Assembly: GCA_030616025.1 (NCBI GenBank) | Contig: JAUWYD010000033.1 | Span: 1 to 9,009, forward strand | Reading direction: 5' to 3' | DNA length: 9,009 nt | From: Chloroflexota bacterium | GTDB lineage: Bacteria > Chloroflexota > Anaerolineae > UBA7937 > B3-Chlor | Part shown: positions 1 to 6,217 of the stretch, piece after piece | How positions within the stretch are numbered: the stretch's first letter is position 1 | Layout: each line of letters begins with the position of its first letter | Position numbers and translations under genes: made by a program | Notes under the pieces: generated by a model | The model's input: the letters and a program-made list of their open reading frames with translations, nothing else | Told to the model about the DNA's origin: nothing | Database searches by the model: none

Positions 1-13
1 ACGTTCAAGGACT

Positions 14-20
14 GAGGAGG
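14..20 (+). promoter_or_regulatory. Ribosome binding site of the binding-protein gene
   Basis: GAGGAGG lies 6 nt before the GTG at 27. It supports the GTG start, which places a basic N-terminus directly before the hydrophobic stretch of the signal peptide. Only 13 bases precede it in the window, so no promoter can be judged. Confidence 0.8.
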
Positions 21-26
21 AAAGAC

Positions 27-1553
27 GTGAAGACCAAGGTATCGAAACTAGTGGCCGTGATGGCCGTTCTGGGCATGGTGGTTGCGGGTCTAGCGGCCTG
101 CGCCACGCCTGCACCGCCACCACCGCCGGCTGATACGCCAGCACCGGGGGAGACGCCCGAGCCGACGACACCGCCCCCGCCTCCTCCCCCCGAGGAGGTG
201 ACCATCACCTGGGCCGCCATCGCTGGCTTCTACACCGACTGGGCTGAGGAGGTAGCCAAGGAGTACGAAGAGGATACCGGCGTCAACGTCGACATCATTG
301 AGATTGACTTCTCTCAGATGTACGAGAAGCAAGTCATCGAGATGGTCGGCGACACTGGCGCCTACGACATCGTCTCCTACGACGTGGGCTGGAAGGCCGA
401 GTGGGCCAACAGCGGCTACATCCTCCCCCTCGACGACTATATCGCCGCCAGCGACCCGGAGGAGATCCAGTTTGATGACATCCACCCGGCTCTGATTGAG
501 ACGGCAACCAGCTGGAATGGCCAGGTCTGGGGGTTACCGTACTACACCTTCACCATGGGCTACTTCTATCGCTGCGACCTGTTCGAGGATCCCGGCGAGA
601 TGGCAGCCTTCGAAGCGGAGTACGGCTACCCGCTGGGCTACCCGCAGACCTACGAGCAAATGGCCGACATCGCCGAGTTCTTCCGCCGCCAGCCGGGCGA
701 CACGCTCAAGGGTGAAGCCGTCACCGACGACTTCTACGGCATCGGCCTGATGGCGGGCCGCTTCCCGCACGTTCAGGACGAGTTCATGGCCATCCAATGG
801 ACGCAGGGCAACCAGTTGATCCTCGACGACGGCACACCCGGCACCACTGAGCCAGGATTCCTCGAGTGGGCAAACTTCTACGTAGACGAGCTGCTGCCCT
901 ACGCGCCGCCGGGTGCGCTGACCTCGGCCTACGACGAGGTCGTGGGCCAGATGCGCCAGGGGATGATCGCGCAAACGGCCGCCTTCTACCTGGACCAGTG
1001 GCCCAACATGGTCAAGACCGAGGACGAGGTGCCTGGCGCCGAGATCTGCGCGGGGACAGCGCCAGGGGCGCACACCTGGGTCGGCGCTCTGGGCATGGCC
1101 TTAAACGCCGACAGCAAACACCCCGACGAGGCCTGGGACTTCCTCAAGTGGATGGCGGGGCCTGAGGCGCAGCGCAAGTTCGCCGAGGGCGGTGGCAGCA
1201 CCTGCCGCATCAGCATCCTCACGGACGAGGAGTTCCTCGAGGGGCGGCGGCTGGCGGTCGGTCACTTCCCGCCGCTGATGGAGGTCCTCGATCACGCCTC
1301 CGAGTGCGGATTCTACCCCAACTACTACTACGTGCCACAGGGCGGCAAGATCTACGACGAGGAGACCACCTGGTTCTCGTCCGCTGCCAGTGGTGAATAC
1401 CCGGTTGAGGAAGCCATGCAGAAGCTTGCCGATGCCATTACCCAGCACTGCGGCGGCCCATGCGAGGTTCCCAACGACAACCTGGGTGCCGACTACAGTC
1501 CTGTACCATGCCCGTACACCTACGACCCGAGCATCCAGATGAGAAAGCAGTAG
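27..1553 (+). CDS. ABC transporter substrate-binding lipoprotein (family 1, sugar/polyol type)
   Basis: This extracytoplasmic binding protein should capture a sugar, polyol or related solute and hand it to the permeases encoded downstream. Residues 1-24 form a lipoprotein signal peptide: KTKVSK, then a hydrophobic core, then the lipobox LAAC with C25 as the lipidated cysteine. Residues 26-57 are a Pro-rich linker with runs of five and seven Pro plus Thr and Glu, which would hold the domain away from the membrane. The rest, about 450 residues, has the layout of family-1 binding proteins, with patches such as YDIVSYDVGW, NGQVWGLPYY and HPDEAWDFLKWMAGPEAQRKF. The mature protein has seven further cysteines (183, 341, 393, 427, 475, 479, 495), three of them near the C-terminus, so disulfides are possible. 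It is the first gene of the importer operon. The family is secure from motifs, but the ligand is unknown. Confidence 0.92.
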   Translation: MKTKVSKLVAVMAVLGMVVAGLAACATPAPPPPPADTPAPGETPEPTTPPPPPPPEEVTITWAAIAGFYTDWAEEVAKEYEEDTGVNVDIIEIDFSQMYEKQVIEMVGDTGAYDIVSYDVGWKAEWANSGYILPLDDYIAASDPEEIQFDDIHPALIETATSWNGQVWGLPYYTFTMGYFYRCDLFEDPGEMAAFEAEYGYPLGYPQTYEQMADIAEFFRRQPGDTLKGEAVTDDFYGIGLMAGRFPHVQDEFMAIQWTQGNQLILDDGTPGTTEPGFLEWANFYVDELLPYAPPGALTSAYDEVVGQMRQGMIAQTAAFYLDQWPNMVKTEDEVPGAEICAGTAPGAHTWVGALGMALNADSKHPDEAWDFLKWMAGPEAQRKFAEGGGSTCRISILTDEEFLEGRRLAVGHFPPLMEVLDHASECGFYPNYYYVPQGGKIYDEETTWFSSAASGEYPVEEAMQKLADAITQHCGGPCEVPNDNLGADYSPVPCPYTYDPSIQMRKQ

Positions 1554-1582
1554 CAACATAGCAACATAACGTTCCCCGAAAA

Positions 1583-1613
1583 GGCATGGGGCTCGCGTGC
1601 GGGGCCCCATGCC
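1583..1613 (+). repeat. Perfect hairpin between binding-protein and permease genes
   Basis: GGCATGGGGC (1583-1592) and GCCCCATGCC (1604-1613) are exact reverse complements, giving a 10-bp stem with an 11-nt loop. It lies 29 nt after the binding-protein stop and 20 nt before the permease start. No T-run follows on the + strand, so it is not a typical intrinsic terminator. In importer operons a structure here commonly protects the upstream mRNA end or causes partial termination, so that binding protein outnumbers permease. That role is inferred here. Confidence 0.6.
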
Positions 1614-1620
1614 CGTGGGT

Positions 1621-1626
1621 AGGGAG
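1621..1626 (+). promoter_or_regulatory. Ribosome binding site fixing the first permease start at 1634
   Basis: AGGGAG lies 7 nt before the ATG at 1634. An in-frame ATG at 1586 falls inside the hairpin stem, has no good Shine-Dalgarno, and would add an atypical 16-residue Cys/Gly/Pro-rich leader. The start at 1634 is therefore preferred. Confidence 0.65.
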
Positions 1627-1633
1627 TGTGAGA

Positions 1634-2572
1634 ATGGATGAAGCAACTGAGAAAGCACCTGGGGCGGGCAGGAAGCCGAAGAGAGCGATGTCGGACAACT
1701 TGTATGCTGTCCTGCTCGTCACACCGGCTACGATCATTATCATCTTGTTTGCGCTCTTCCCGCTTGGCTACGCCATAAACCTGTCTTTTCGCTACGCGGA
1801 CCTGACCAGCGCGGTTGGCATCGGGCCATACGTCGGCCTGGATAACTACCGCTTTGCGCTGAACGACACGATCTTCTGGGAATCGGCGCGCCGCACGCTC
1901 ATCTTTGCCGTTGGTGCCGTCAGCGTCGAGATGGTGTTCGGTATTGCCATCGCCTTCGTGCTGAACCAGTTGCGCTGGTTCCAGGGCATCGTGCGCAGTC
2001 TGCTCATTCTGCCCTTGGCCGCAGCGCCTGCGGCGGTGGGCCTGGTGTGGCGTTATATGTACCACCCCGACTTTGGCGTCTACAACGCCATCATGTCCAT
2101 GTTGGGTCTGCCCGAACGCAACTGGCTGGGCGCCGTCAACCTGGCCATGCCCAGCGTGATTATGTTCGACATCTGGCAGTGGACGCCCTTTGTGGCCCTC
2201 ATCGTGCTGGCTGGTCTGCAGTCACTGCCCAAGGAACCCTTCGAGGCAGCCGAACTGGACGGCGCGTCAACCTGGCAGGTACTGCGGCGGCTTACGTTTC
2301 CCATGCTGACCCCGGTGTTGACGCTGGTCTTTGTGCTGCGCAGCATTGACGCCATCCGCCTGTACGACGCCATCTTGTCATTGAGCCACGGCGGGCCGGG
2401 GACGGCGACCGAGACGCTGACCTACTACCTGTACCGCATTGGCCTGAAGTATTTCAAGCTGGACCACGCGAGCGCCATATCGCTTCTGTTCCTGTACGCG
2501 ACGGTAGTGTTCACAGCTGTGGCACTGCGCTCGATGATGCGTGTCCAAGCCGAGCGCGCGCGGCGCGCTTAG
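1634..2572 (+). CDS. ABC transporter permease, MalF/UgpA type
   Basis: This inner-membrane subunit should form half of the importer channel. The protein has 312 residues, with a basic N-terminal tail and about six hydrophobic segments near residues 24-46, 88-110, 121-140, 172-195, 223-240 and 279-299. The cytoplasmic EAA loop that docks onto the ATPase is clear at about 200-225: EAAELDGAS (204-212), then the conserved pattern of W/Q, R-R and F-P-M-L-P. The segment RSIDAIRLYDAILSLSHGGP, ahead of the last helix, is typical of MalF/UgpA-like subunits. The size is normal for the reduced six-helix type. The gene lies 80 nt after the binding-protein gene and 19 nt before the second permease. The start was chosen by the Shine-Dalgarno at 1621. 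Confidence 0.92.
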   Translation: MDEATEKAPGAGRKPKRAMSDNLYAVLLVTPATIIIILFALFPLGYAINLSFRYADLTSAVGIGPYVGLDNYRFALNDTIFWESARRTLIFAVGAVSVEMVFGIAIAFVLNQLRWFQGIVRSLLILPLAAAPAAVGLVWRYMYHPDFGVYNAIMSMLGLPERNWLGAVNLAMPSVIMFDIWQWTPFVALIVLAGLQSLPKEPFEAAELDGASTWQVLRRLTFPMLTPVLTLVFVLRSIDAIRLYDAILSLSHGGPGTATETLTYYLYRIGLKYFKLDHASAISLLFLYATVVFTAVALRSMMRVQAERARRA

Positions 2573-2574
2573 GG

Positions 2575-2584
2575 AAGAGGGGAG
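2575..2584 (+). promoter_or_regulatory. Ribosome binding site fixing the second permease start at 2592
   Basis: AAGAGGGGAG lies 7 nt before the ATG at 2592. An in-frame GTG at 2541 would overlap the end of the first permease gene and add 17 charged residues, so the ATG is preferred. Confidence 0.65.
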
Positions 2585-2591
2585 ATCAACG

Positions 2592-3449
2592 ATGCAAGCC
2601 AAGACCTTCACCATGGCCGATCTGATCCGGTACACGCTGGTCATCGCGATTCTCATTGTGTTCTTGTTCCCCATATACTGGATGGTAAGCACGTCGTTCA
2701 AACCGCCACCAGACATCCTTACCCGTCCGCCCAAGTGGACATTCCAACCCACCCTTTCCAACTATGTCTACGCCTTCGAAGAGGCCAACTTTGCCCTTTT
2801 CCTCAAGAACACACTCATCGTGTCTGTGATTTCCAGTACCATAGTGATCGTGCTGGCGTCCTTGGCTGCCTACAGCTTCGCTCGCTACAACACGGGCGCC
2901 GGCCATCTGATGTTTTTCTTCCTTACGACCCGCATGATGCCAGGCATCGCCGTAATCATTCCTTTCTTTGTGATCTTCAAGGTGATCGGCGGAACAGCCA
3001 TCGGACAGGCGTTGTCGCTGGGACTGGACAGGCTTGGCGCGCTGGTGGTTTGCTACACGGTATTTAACCTGCCGTTTGCCATCTGGCTCATGCATTCTTT
3101 TTTCCAGGACATCCCTCGGGAGTTGGAGGATTCGGCGCGCCTGGATGGCTATTCGAGATTGCAGGTGCTGTGGCGGGTGGTGCTGCCGCTGGCGGTGCCG
3201 GGCATCGCAGTGACGGCCATATTCACGCTGATCTTCAGTTGGAACGAGTTTCTCTTTGCCTTCCTGCTCACGCGTGATGTAGCGCGCACCATCACCGTTG
3301 GTGTGGCCGGCTTCTGGACGCAGCGCGGGATAATGTGGGGTCCTTTGTCAGCGGCAGCAACTGTTTGCGTGGTGCCGATGTTGGTCTTCGCGCTCGTCCT
3401 GCAGCGGTACATTGTGCGCGGCCTGACCTTCGGCGCGGTGCGCGGGTAA
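2592..3449 (+). CDS. ABC transporter permease, MalG/UgpE type
   Basis: This is the second channel subunit, expected to pair with the MalF-type permease. It has 285 residues with the usual MalG features. The first helix (about 11-33) runs into SFKPPPDILTRPPKW, a periplasmic motif seen in many MalG-type proteins. Further hydrophobic segments lie near 70-96, 106-130, 148-167, 198-222 and 250-272. The EAA loop is present in the shortened MalG form, with E179, S181, A182, L184, D185 and G186, followed by VLWRVVLPLAVPG. The C-terminus, YIVRGLTFGAVRG, is also characteristic. The small membrane-protein gene starts 15 nt after the stop, with a strong GGGAGGAG in between, so co-translation from one message is likely. 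Confidence 0.92.
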   Translation: MQAKTFTMADLIRYTLVIAILIVFLFPIYWMVSTSFKPPPDILTRPPKWTFQPTLSNYVYAFEEANFALFLKNTLIVSVISSTIVIVLASLAAYSFARYNTGAGHLMFFFLTTRMMPGIAVIIPFFVIFKVIGGTAIGQALSLGLDRLGALVVCYTVFNLPFAIWLMHSFFQDIPRELEDSARLDGYSRLQVLWRVVLPLAVPGIAVTAIFTLIFSWNEFLFAFLLTRDVARTITVGVAGFWTQRGIMWGPLSAAATVCVVPMLVFALVLQRYIVRGLTFGAVRG

Positions 3450-3464
3450 GGGAGGAGTTCAACT

Positions 3465-3680
3465 ATGTCCATCGCTGACATGTGGGATCGCTTGTTCTGG
3501 TCTGCTATCATCGGCATGTTCGTGGGCATCGTGTGGCTGAAGTTTCTAGACCCTGTCGTCCCCTGTGTGGGGCCTGGCCTGGTCGTGGCCTTCACCGCGG
3601 GCGGAATCTATTTCTATCTGGGGGTGCGAAAGGCCAGACGGACGGCTCAGACGGAAGAAAGCGCCGTGGAAGGGGAGTAG
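3465..3680 (+). CDS. Small two-helix membrane protein of the importer operon, unknown function
   Basis: This is a 71-residue protein I do not recognise. It shows two hydrophobic segments, about residues 10-28 and 36-54, joined by a short turn (DPVVPCVGPG). The basic patch R55-KARR after the second helix predicts a cytoplasmic C-terminus by the positive-inside rule. The tail is acidic and polar. The start is supported by GGGAGGAG at 3450-3457, 7 nt before the ATG. It sits 15 nt after the permease and 6 nt before the first ATPase, so it is embedded in the operon and probably real. Small membrane proteins occur at comparable places in some importers, for example the DUF2160 protein in rhizobial glycerol-uptake operons. 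Homology to that family is not claimed. It may be an accessory or stabilising subunit. Confidence 0.75.
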   Translation: MSIADMWDRLFWSAIIGMFVGIVWLKFLDPVVPCVGPGLVVAFTAGGIYFYLGVRKARRTAQTEESAVEGE

Positions 3681-3686
3681 TGGTCA

Positions 3687-4796
3687 ATGCTAGAACTGCG
3701 CTCGGTCACCAAAGAGTTCGGCAGGACGGTCGCCGTCAATGACCTGAGCATCACCTGCGAAGAGTGTGAGTTCCTGGTCATCTTCGGCCCAGCCGGCGCT
3801 GGCAAGACTACGAGCCTGCGCATGATCGCTGGCGTTCTGGAGCCTACTCGTGGCGAGGTCTACTTCAGAGGACAGTCGCTGAAGGGTGTGCCACCAGAGC
3901 ATCGCAACATGTCGATGGTCTTCGAGTACTATGCCCTGTACTCGCACCTGTCCGTGTTTGAGAACCTGGCTTTTCCTCTGAAGGCGCGTCGTTATCCGGG
4001 TGACGAGATCAAGCGATTTGTTGCCCAGATGGCGGAGATCCTACAGATATCCGAGTTGCTCGACCGTCGCCCGGGGTTCTTGAGCGGCGGACAGCGGCAG
4101 CGCGTGGCGCTAGGCCGGGCGCTCATCCGGGATGCCGACGTCTTTTTGCTGGACGAGCCTATCTCACACCTCGATGCCAAGCTTCGCCACCAAATGCGCG
4201 CGGAGTTGAAGGCCATGTGCGCGGAGAAAGACGCAACGGTGATCCACGTGACGCACGACTCCCGTGAAGCTATGGCCCTTTCGGATAGGGTGGCGGTGAT
4301 CAACAAAGGGAAGCTGATGCAGATCGGCGCGCCGGACGAGGTTTTCCACCGGCCGGCCAACGAGTTCGTTGCCGGGTTCCTGGGCGAGCCGCCCATGAGT
4401 TTCGTGGATGTGGAGTACGCAGAGGATGACGGCCGAGCCGTTTTCCTCATCACCGGGACTGACGCGCGCTTGCCCGCCAGTCTGGAGGTAAGCGCTTCCG
4501 TCAGGGAAAGGGGCCTGCCCTCTTCATTCCGGCTTGGCGCGCGGGCCACCGAGGTAAGCGCGGCGCTTTCGAGGAACGAGACGCACAACGTACCGGGCGA
4601 GGCGTTCGTGACCGAGACGCTGGGTCACCGCAACATTCTCACGGCCAAATTGGGCAAGAACTTGGTGCAGGTGGTGACGCCGCCTGAGCTCACGATCAAG
4701 GTCCGGGACACGGTCTGGCTGAACCTCAGCCAGGAGAACCTTCATGTGTTTGCCGACGGCCTGGCCGTTGCACACCCAAGGCGCCAAAGCAACTGA
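3687..4796 (+). CDS. ABC transporter ATP-binding protein 1, MalK/UgpC type with Glu in the Q-loop
   Basis: This cytoplasmic ATPase should energise the importer. It has 369 residues, the usual MalK length. An aromatic residue for the A-loop is at F11. Walker A is GPAGAGKT (34-41), the signature is LSGGQ (132-136), Walker B is VFLLDEP (152-158, D156/E157), the D-loop is SHLD (160-163) and the switch His is H190. After about residue 235 comes the MalK-type C-terminal TOBE region. The conserved Q-loop Gln is replaced by E80 (GAG at 3924-3926) in MVFEYYALY. The Shine-Dalgarno AAGGGGAG (3670-3677) overlaps the end of the small membrane-protein gene, which points to coupling. A second, different ATPase gene follows 33 nt later, so the two proteins probably form a heterodimer. 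The family is certain, but the substrate is unknown. Confidence 0.93.
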   Translation: MLELRSVTKEFGRTVAVNDLSITCEECEFLVIFGPAGAGKTTSLRMIAGVLEPTRGEVYFRGQSLKGVPPEHRNMSMVFEYYALYSHLSVFENLAFPLKARRYPGDEIKRFVAQMAEILQISELLDRRPGFLSGGQRQRVALGRALIRDADVFLLDEPISHLDAKLRHQMRAELKAMCAEKDATVIHVTHDSREAMALSDRVAVINKGKLMQIGAPDEVFHRPANEFVAGFLGEPPMSFVDVEYAEDDGRAVFLITGTDARLPASLEVSASVRERGLPSSFRLGARATEVSAALSRNETHNVPGEAFVTETLGHRNILTAKLGKNLVQVVTPPELTIKVRDTVWLNLSQENLHVFADGLAVAHPRRQSN

Positions 4797-4829
4797 CACT
4801 TCGTCATAGCAACCAGGAGGCGATCACAA

Positions 4830-5933
4830 GTGGCTTCAGTAACTCTGGAAAATGTGTGGAAGAGGTACGGGAAAGTCGAAGCCGTGTGTGGCATTTCCCT
4901 GGACATCGCCGACAAGGAGTTTATGGCCTTCCTTGGGCCGTCGGGTTGCGGGAAGTCTTCTACGATGCGGATGATCGCGGGGCTGGAGGAGATCACTTCC
5001 GGCAACATCTACTTCGACGGGGAGTTGATGATCAAGGTGCGGCCCCGTGACCGCAACGTGGCGATGGCGTTCGAGACCTATGCCTTGTATCCGACACTGA
5101 ACGTGTACGAGAATCTGGCTTTCCCATTGCGCTCTTCCAACCGGTCCGGTGTGGATGTGGACAAGCGTGTGCGTGAGATTGCCGGCATGTTGGAAATCAC
5201 GGACCTGCTGGATCGGAAGCCCACCAACCTCAGCAGCGGCCAGCAGCAGTTGGTTGGCCTTGGCCGGGCGCTCTCACGGGAGCCCAGGGTCTTCCTGCTA
5301 GACGAGCCGATCTCGCACCTTGACACGCGCCAGCGTGTCCGCATGCGTGCCTACATCAAGCGCCTGCACATCGAATTGGGCTACACCATGATCTACGTGA
5401 CGCACAATCAGGAGGAGGCCATGGCCCTGGCCGACCGCGTAGCGGTGATGAACGAGGGCCTGCTCTCCCAAGTCGGCACACCAGAGGAGATTTTCCACAA
5501 CCCTACTGATACGTTTGTGGCGGGCTTCGTGGGCGAGCCCCCTATGAATTTCCTGGAGTGTGAGTACCGCCGGGAAAACGGGCGACACCTGTTGGATCAC
5601 AAGGGCACCACCATGGAGATGCCTTCCCACGGCGAGGCTTTGGCACAGCGAGGTGCGATTCCACCGCGCGTGACGATGGGCATCCGCCCCTTCTACATTG
5701 ACATCGGGCTGGAAAAGTCGGCGCGTCACGTGATCCCAGCCGAGGTCTTTGTGGTTGAACCCTTGGGCGACATGACGGTTGCCACTGTGACCCTGCTCGG
5801 AGCGCGCCTGCAGATCGTTACTGAACTGGGTTTTCGTGCCCGCCCTAAGCAGACTGTGTGGCTGGCGTTCGACCCCACCCGCACCTTGCTGTTCGACGCT
5901 GAGACCGGGCGCGCGCTGATCTACGAAGCTTAG
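4830..5933 (+). CDS. ABC transporter ATP-binding protein 2, MalK/UgpC type with altered Q-loop and signature
   Basis: This second ATPase has 367 residues and, through the nucleotide-binding domain, follows E. coli MalK numbering exactly. It has Y13 in the A-loop, Walker A GPSGCGKS (36-43), Walker B D158/E159, D-loop SHLD (162-165) and switch H192. Two departures stand out: the Q-loop Gln82 of MalK is E82 (GAG at 5073-5075, in MAFETYALY), and the signature reads LSSGQ (134-138) instead of LSGGQ. A TOBE-type C-terminal region ends in VWLAFDPTRTLLFDAETGRA. The start is the GTG at 4830, supported by AGGAGG (4815-4820) 9 nt upstream. It is clearly divergent from ATPase 1, so this is not a fresh tandem duplication. 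The most likely arrangement is a heterodimer with non-identical ATP sites. Confidence 0.93.
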   Translation: MASVTLENVWKRYGKVEAVCGISLDIADKEFMAFLGPSGCGKSSTMRMIAGLEEITSGNIYFDGELMIKVRPRDRNVAMAFETYALYPTLNVYENLAFPLRSSNRSGVDVDKRVREIAGMLEITDLLDRKPTNLSSGQQQLVGLGRALSREPRVFLLDEPISHLDTRQRVRMRAYIKRLHIELGYTMIYVTHNQEEAMALADRVAVMNEGLLSQVGTPEEIFHNPTDTFVAGFVGEPPMNFLECEYRRENGRHLLDHKGTTMEMPSHGEALAQRGAIPPRVTMGIRPFYIDIGLEKSARHVIPAEVFVVEPLGDMTVATVTLLGARLQIVTELGFRARPKQTVWLAFDPTRTLLFDAETGRALIYEA

Positions 5934-6052
5934 GACCAAGAGCGCACCGCCGGCGGAACAAACGGCAGCGAGGCGTCGTAGCTGAGTAGGGAGCGTTCTC
6001 GGCAGTGACCACCGGCGTCGCAATTGGAGGTGCAGGAAACCTGGGGTTATAG
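5934..6052 (+). other. Non-coding stretch after the importer operon
   Basis: I see no convincing gene here: all three forward frames are broken within a few dozen codons. The 10-base palindrome CCGCCGGCGG lies shortly after the ATPase 2 stop, but no T-run follows, so no intrinsic terminator is called. Any operon end here must be Rho-dependent or absent. Confidence 0.4.
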
Positions 6053-6217
6053 GTCGCCTCCATGATGGCCCGGCACAGGCACAGCGTTCATGTGTTTGAC
6101 TTGCCGGGCCTCGACTATGCCTTCTGGCTCTCCTTTTGCCCTACCGATGTACTGCTATTTGACGCCGCTTCAGGCAAAGTGCCGGCCAATGGACGCGATG
6201 GAGCAATTGGCGGGTGA
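6053..6217 (+). pseudogene. Remnant of the C-terminal tail of another MalK-type ATPase
   Basis: The frame is open from 6053, after a TAG at 6050-6052, to a TGA at 6215-6217. It encodes WLSFCPTDVLLFDAASGKV. Set against the C-terminus of ATPase 2 (WLAFDPTRTLLFDAETGRA), 11 of 19 positions are identical by eye with no gap, so this is the final strand region of a TOBE domain. The nucleotide-binding domain that should precede it is absent, and no good ribosome site precedes the ATGs at 6062 and 6065. Silent sites differ widely from ATPase 2, so it is a tail of a distinct or old paralogue and not a recent copy. The short match could be partly chance, but the spacing is exact. Confidence 0.55.
6067..6110 (+). 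repeat. 9-bp inverted repeat inside the ATPase remnant
   Basis: GGCCCGGCA (6067-6075) and TGCCGGGCC (6102-6110) are exact reverse complements separated by 26 nt. Such an arm could form a stable stem, possibly limiting read-through from the importer operon, but no T-run follows. In GC-rich DNA it may be incidental. Confidence 0.3.

Noticed and set aside
90..485. Antisense open frames across the binding-protein gene, also at 534-1073 and 1101-1658
   Set aside because: They lie opposite a clear gene in GC-rich DNA, show low-complexity or arbitrary composition, and lack family motifs.
1586..1633. Longer N-terminus for the first permease from the ATG at 1586
   Set aside because: The start lies in the hairpin stem, lacks a ribosome site and adds an atypical leader. 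AGGGAG supports 1634.
5298..6023. Antisense 241-codon open frame over the end of ATPase 2
   Set aside because: It is the reverse of well-recognised ATPase coding sequence and has no domain of its own.
6005..6052. Short frame starting with GTG and reading TTGVAIGGAGNLGL before a stop, resembling a Rossmann GxGxxG start
   Set aside because: It is only 15 codons with nothing downstream to continue the fold. A chance match is as likely as a remnant.
6097..6117. TTGACT followed by TATGCC as a promoter
   Set aside because: The spacing is about 15 nt or less, the -10 is poor, and it lies in the ATPase remnant.
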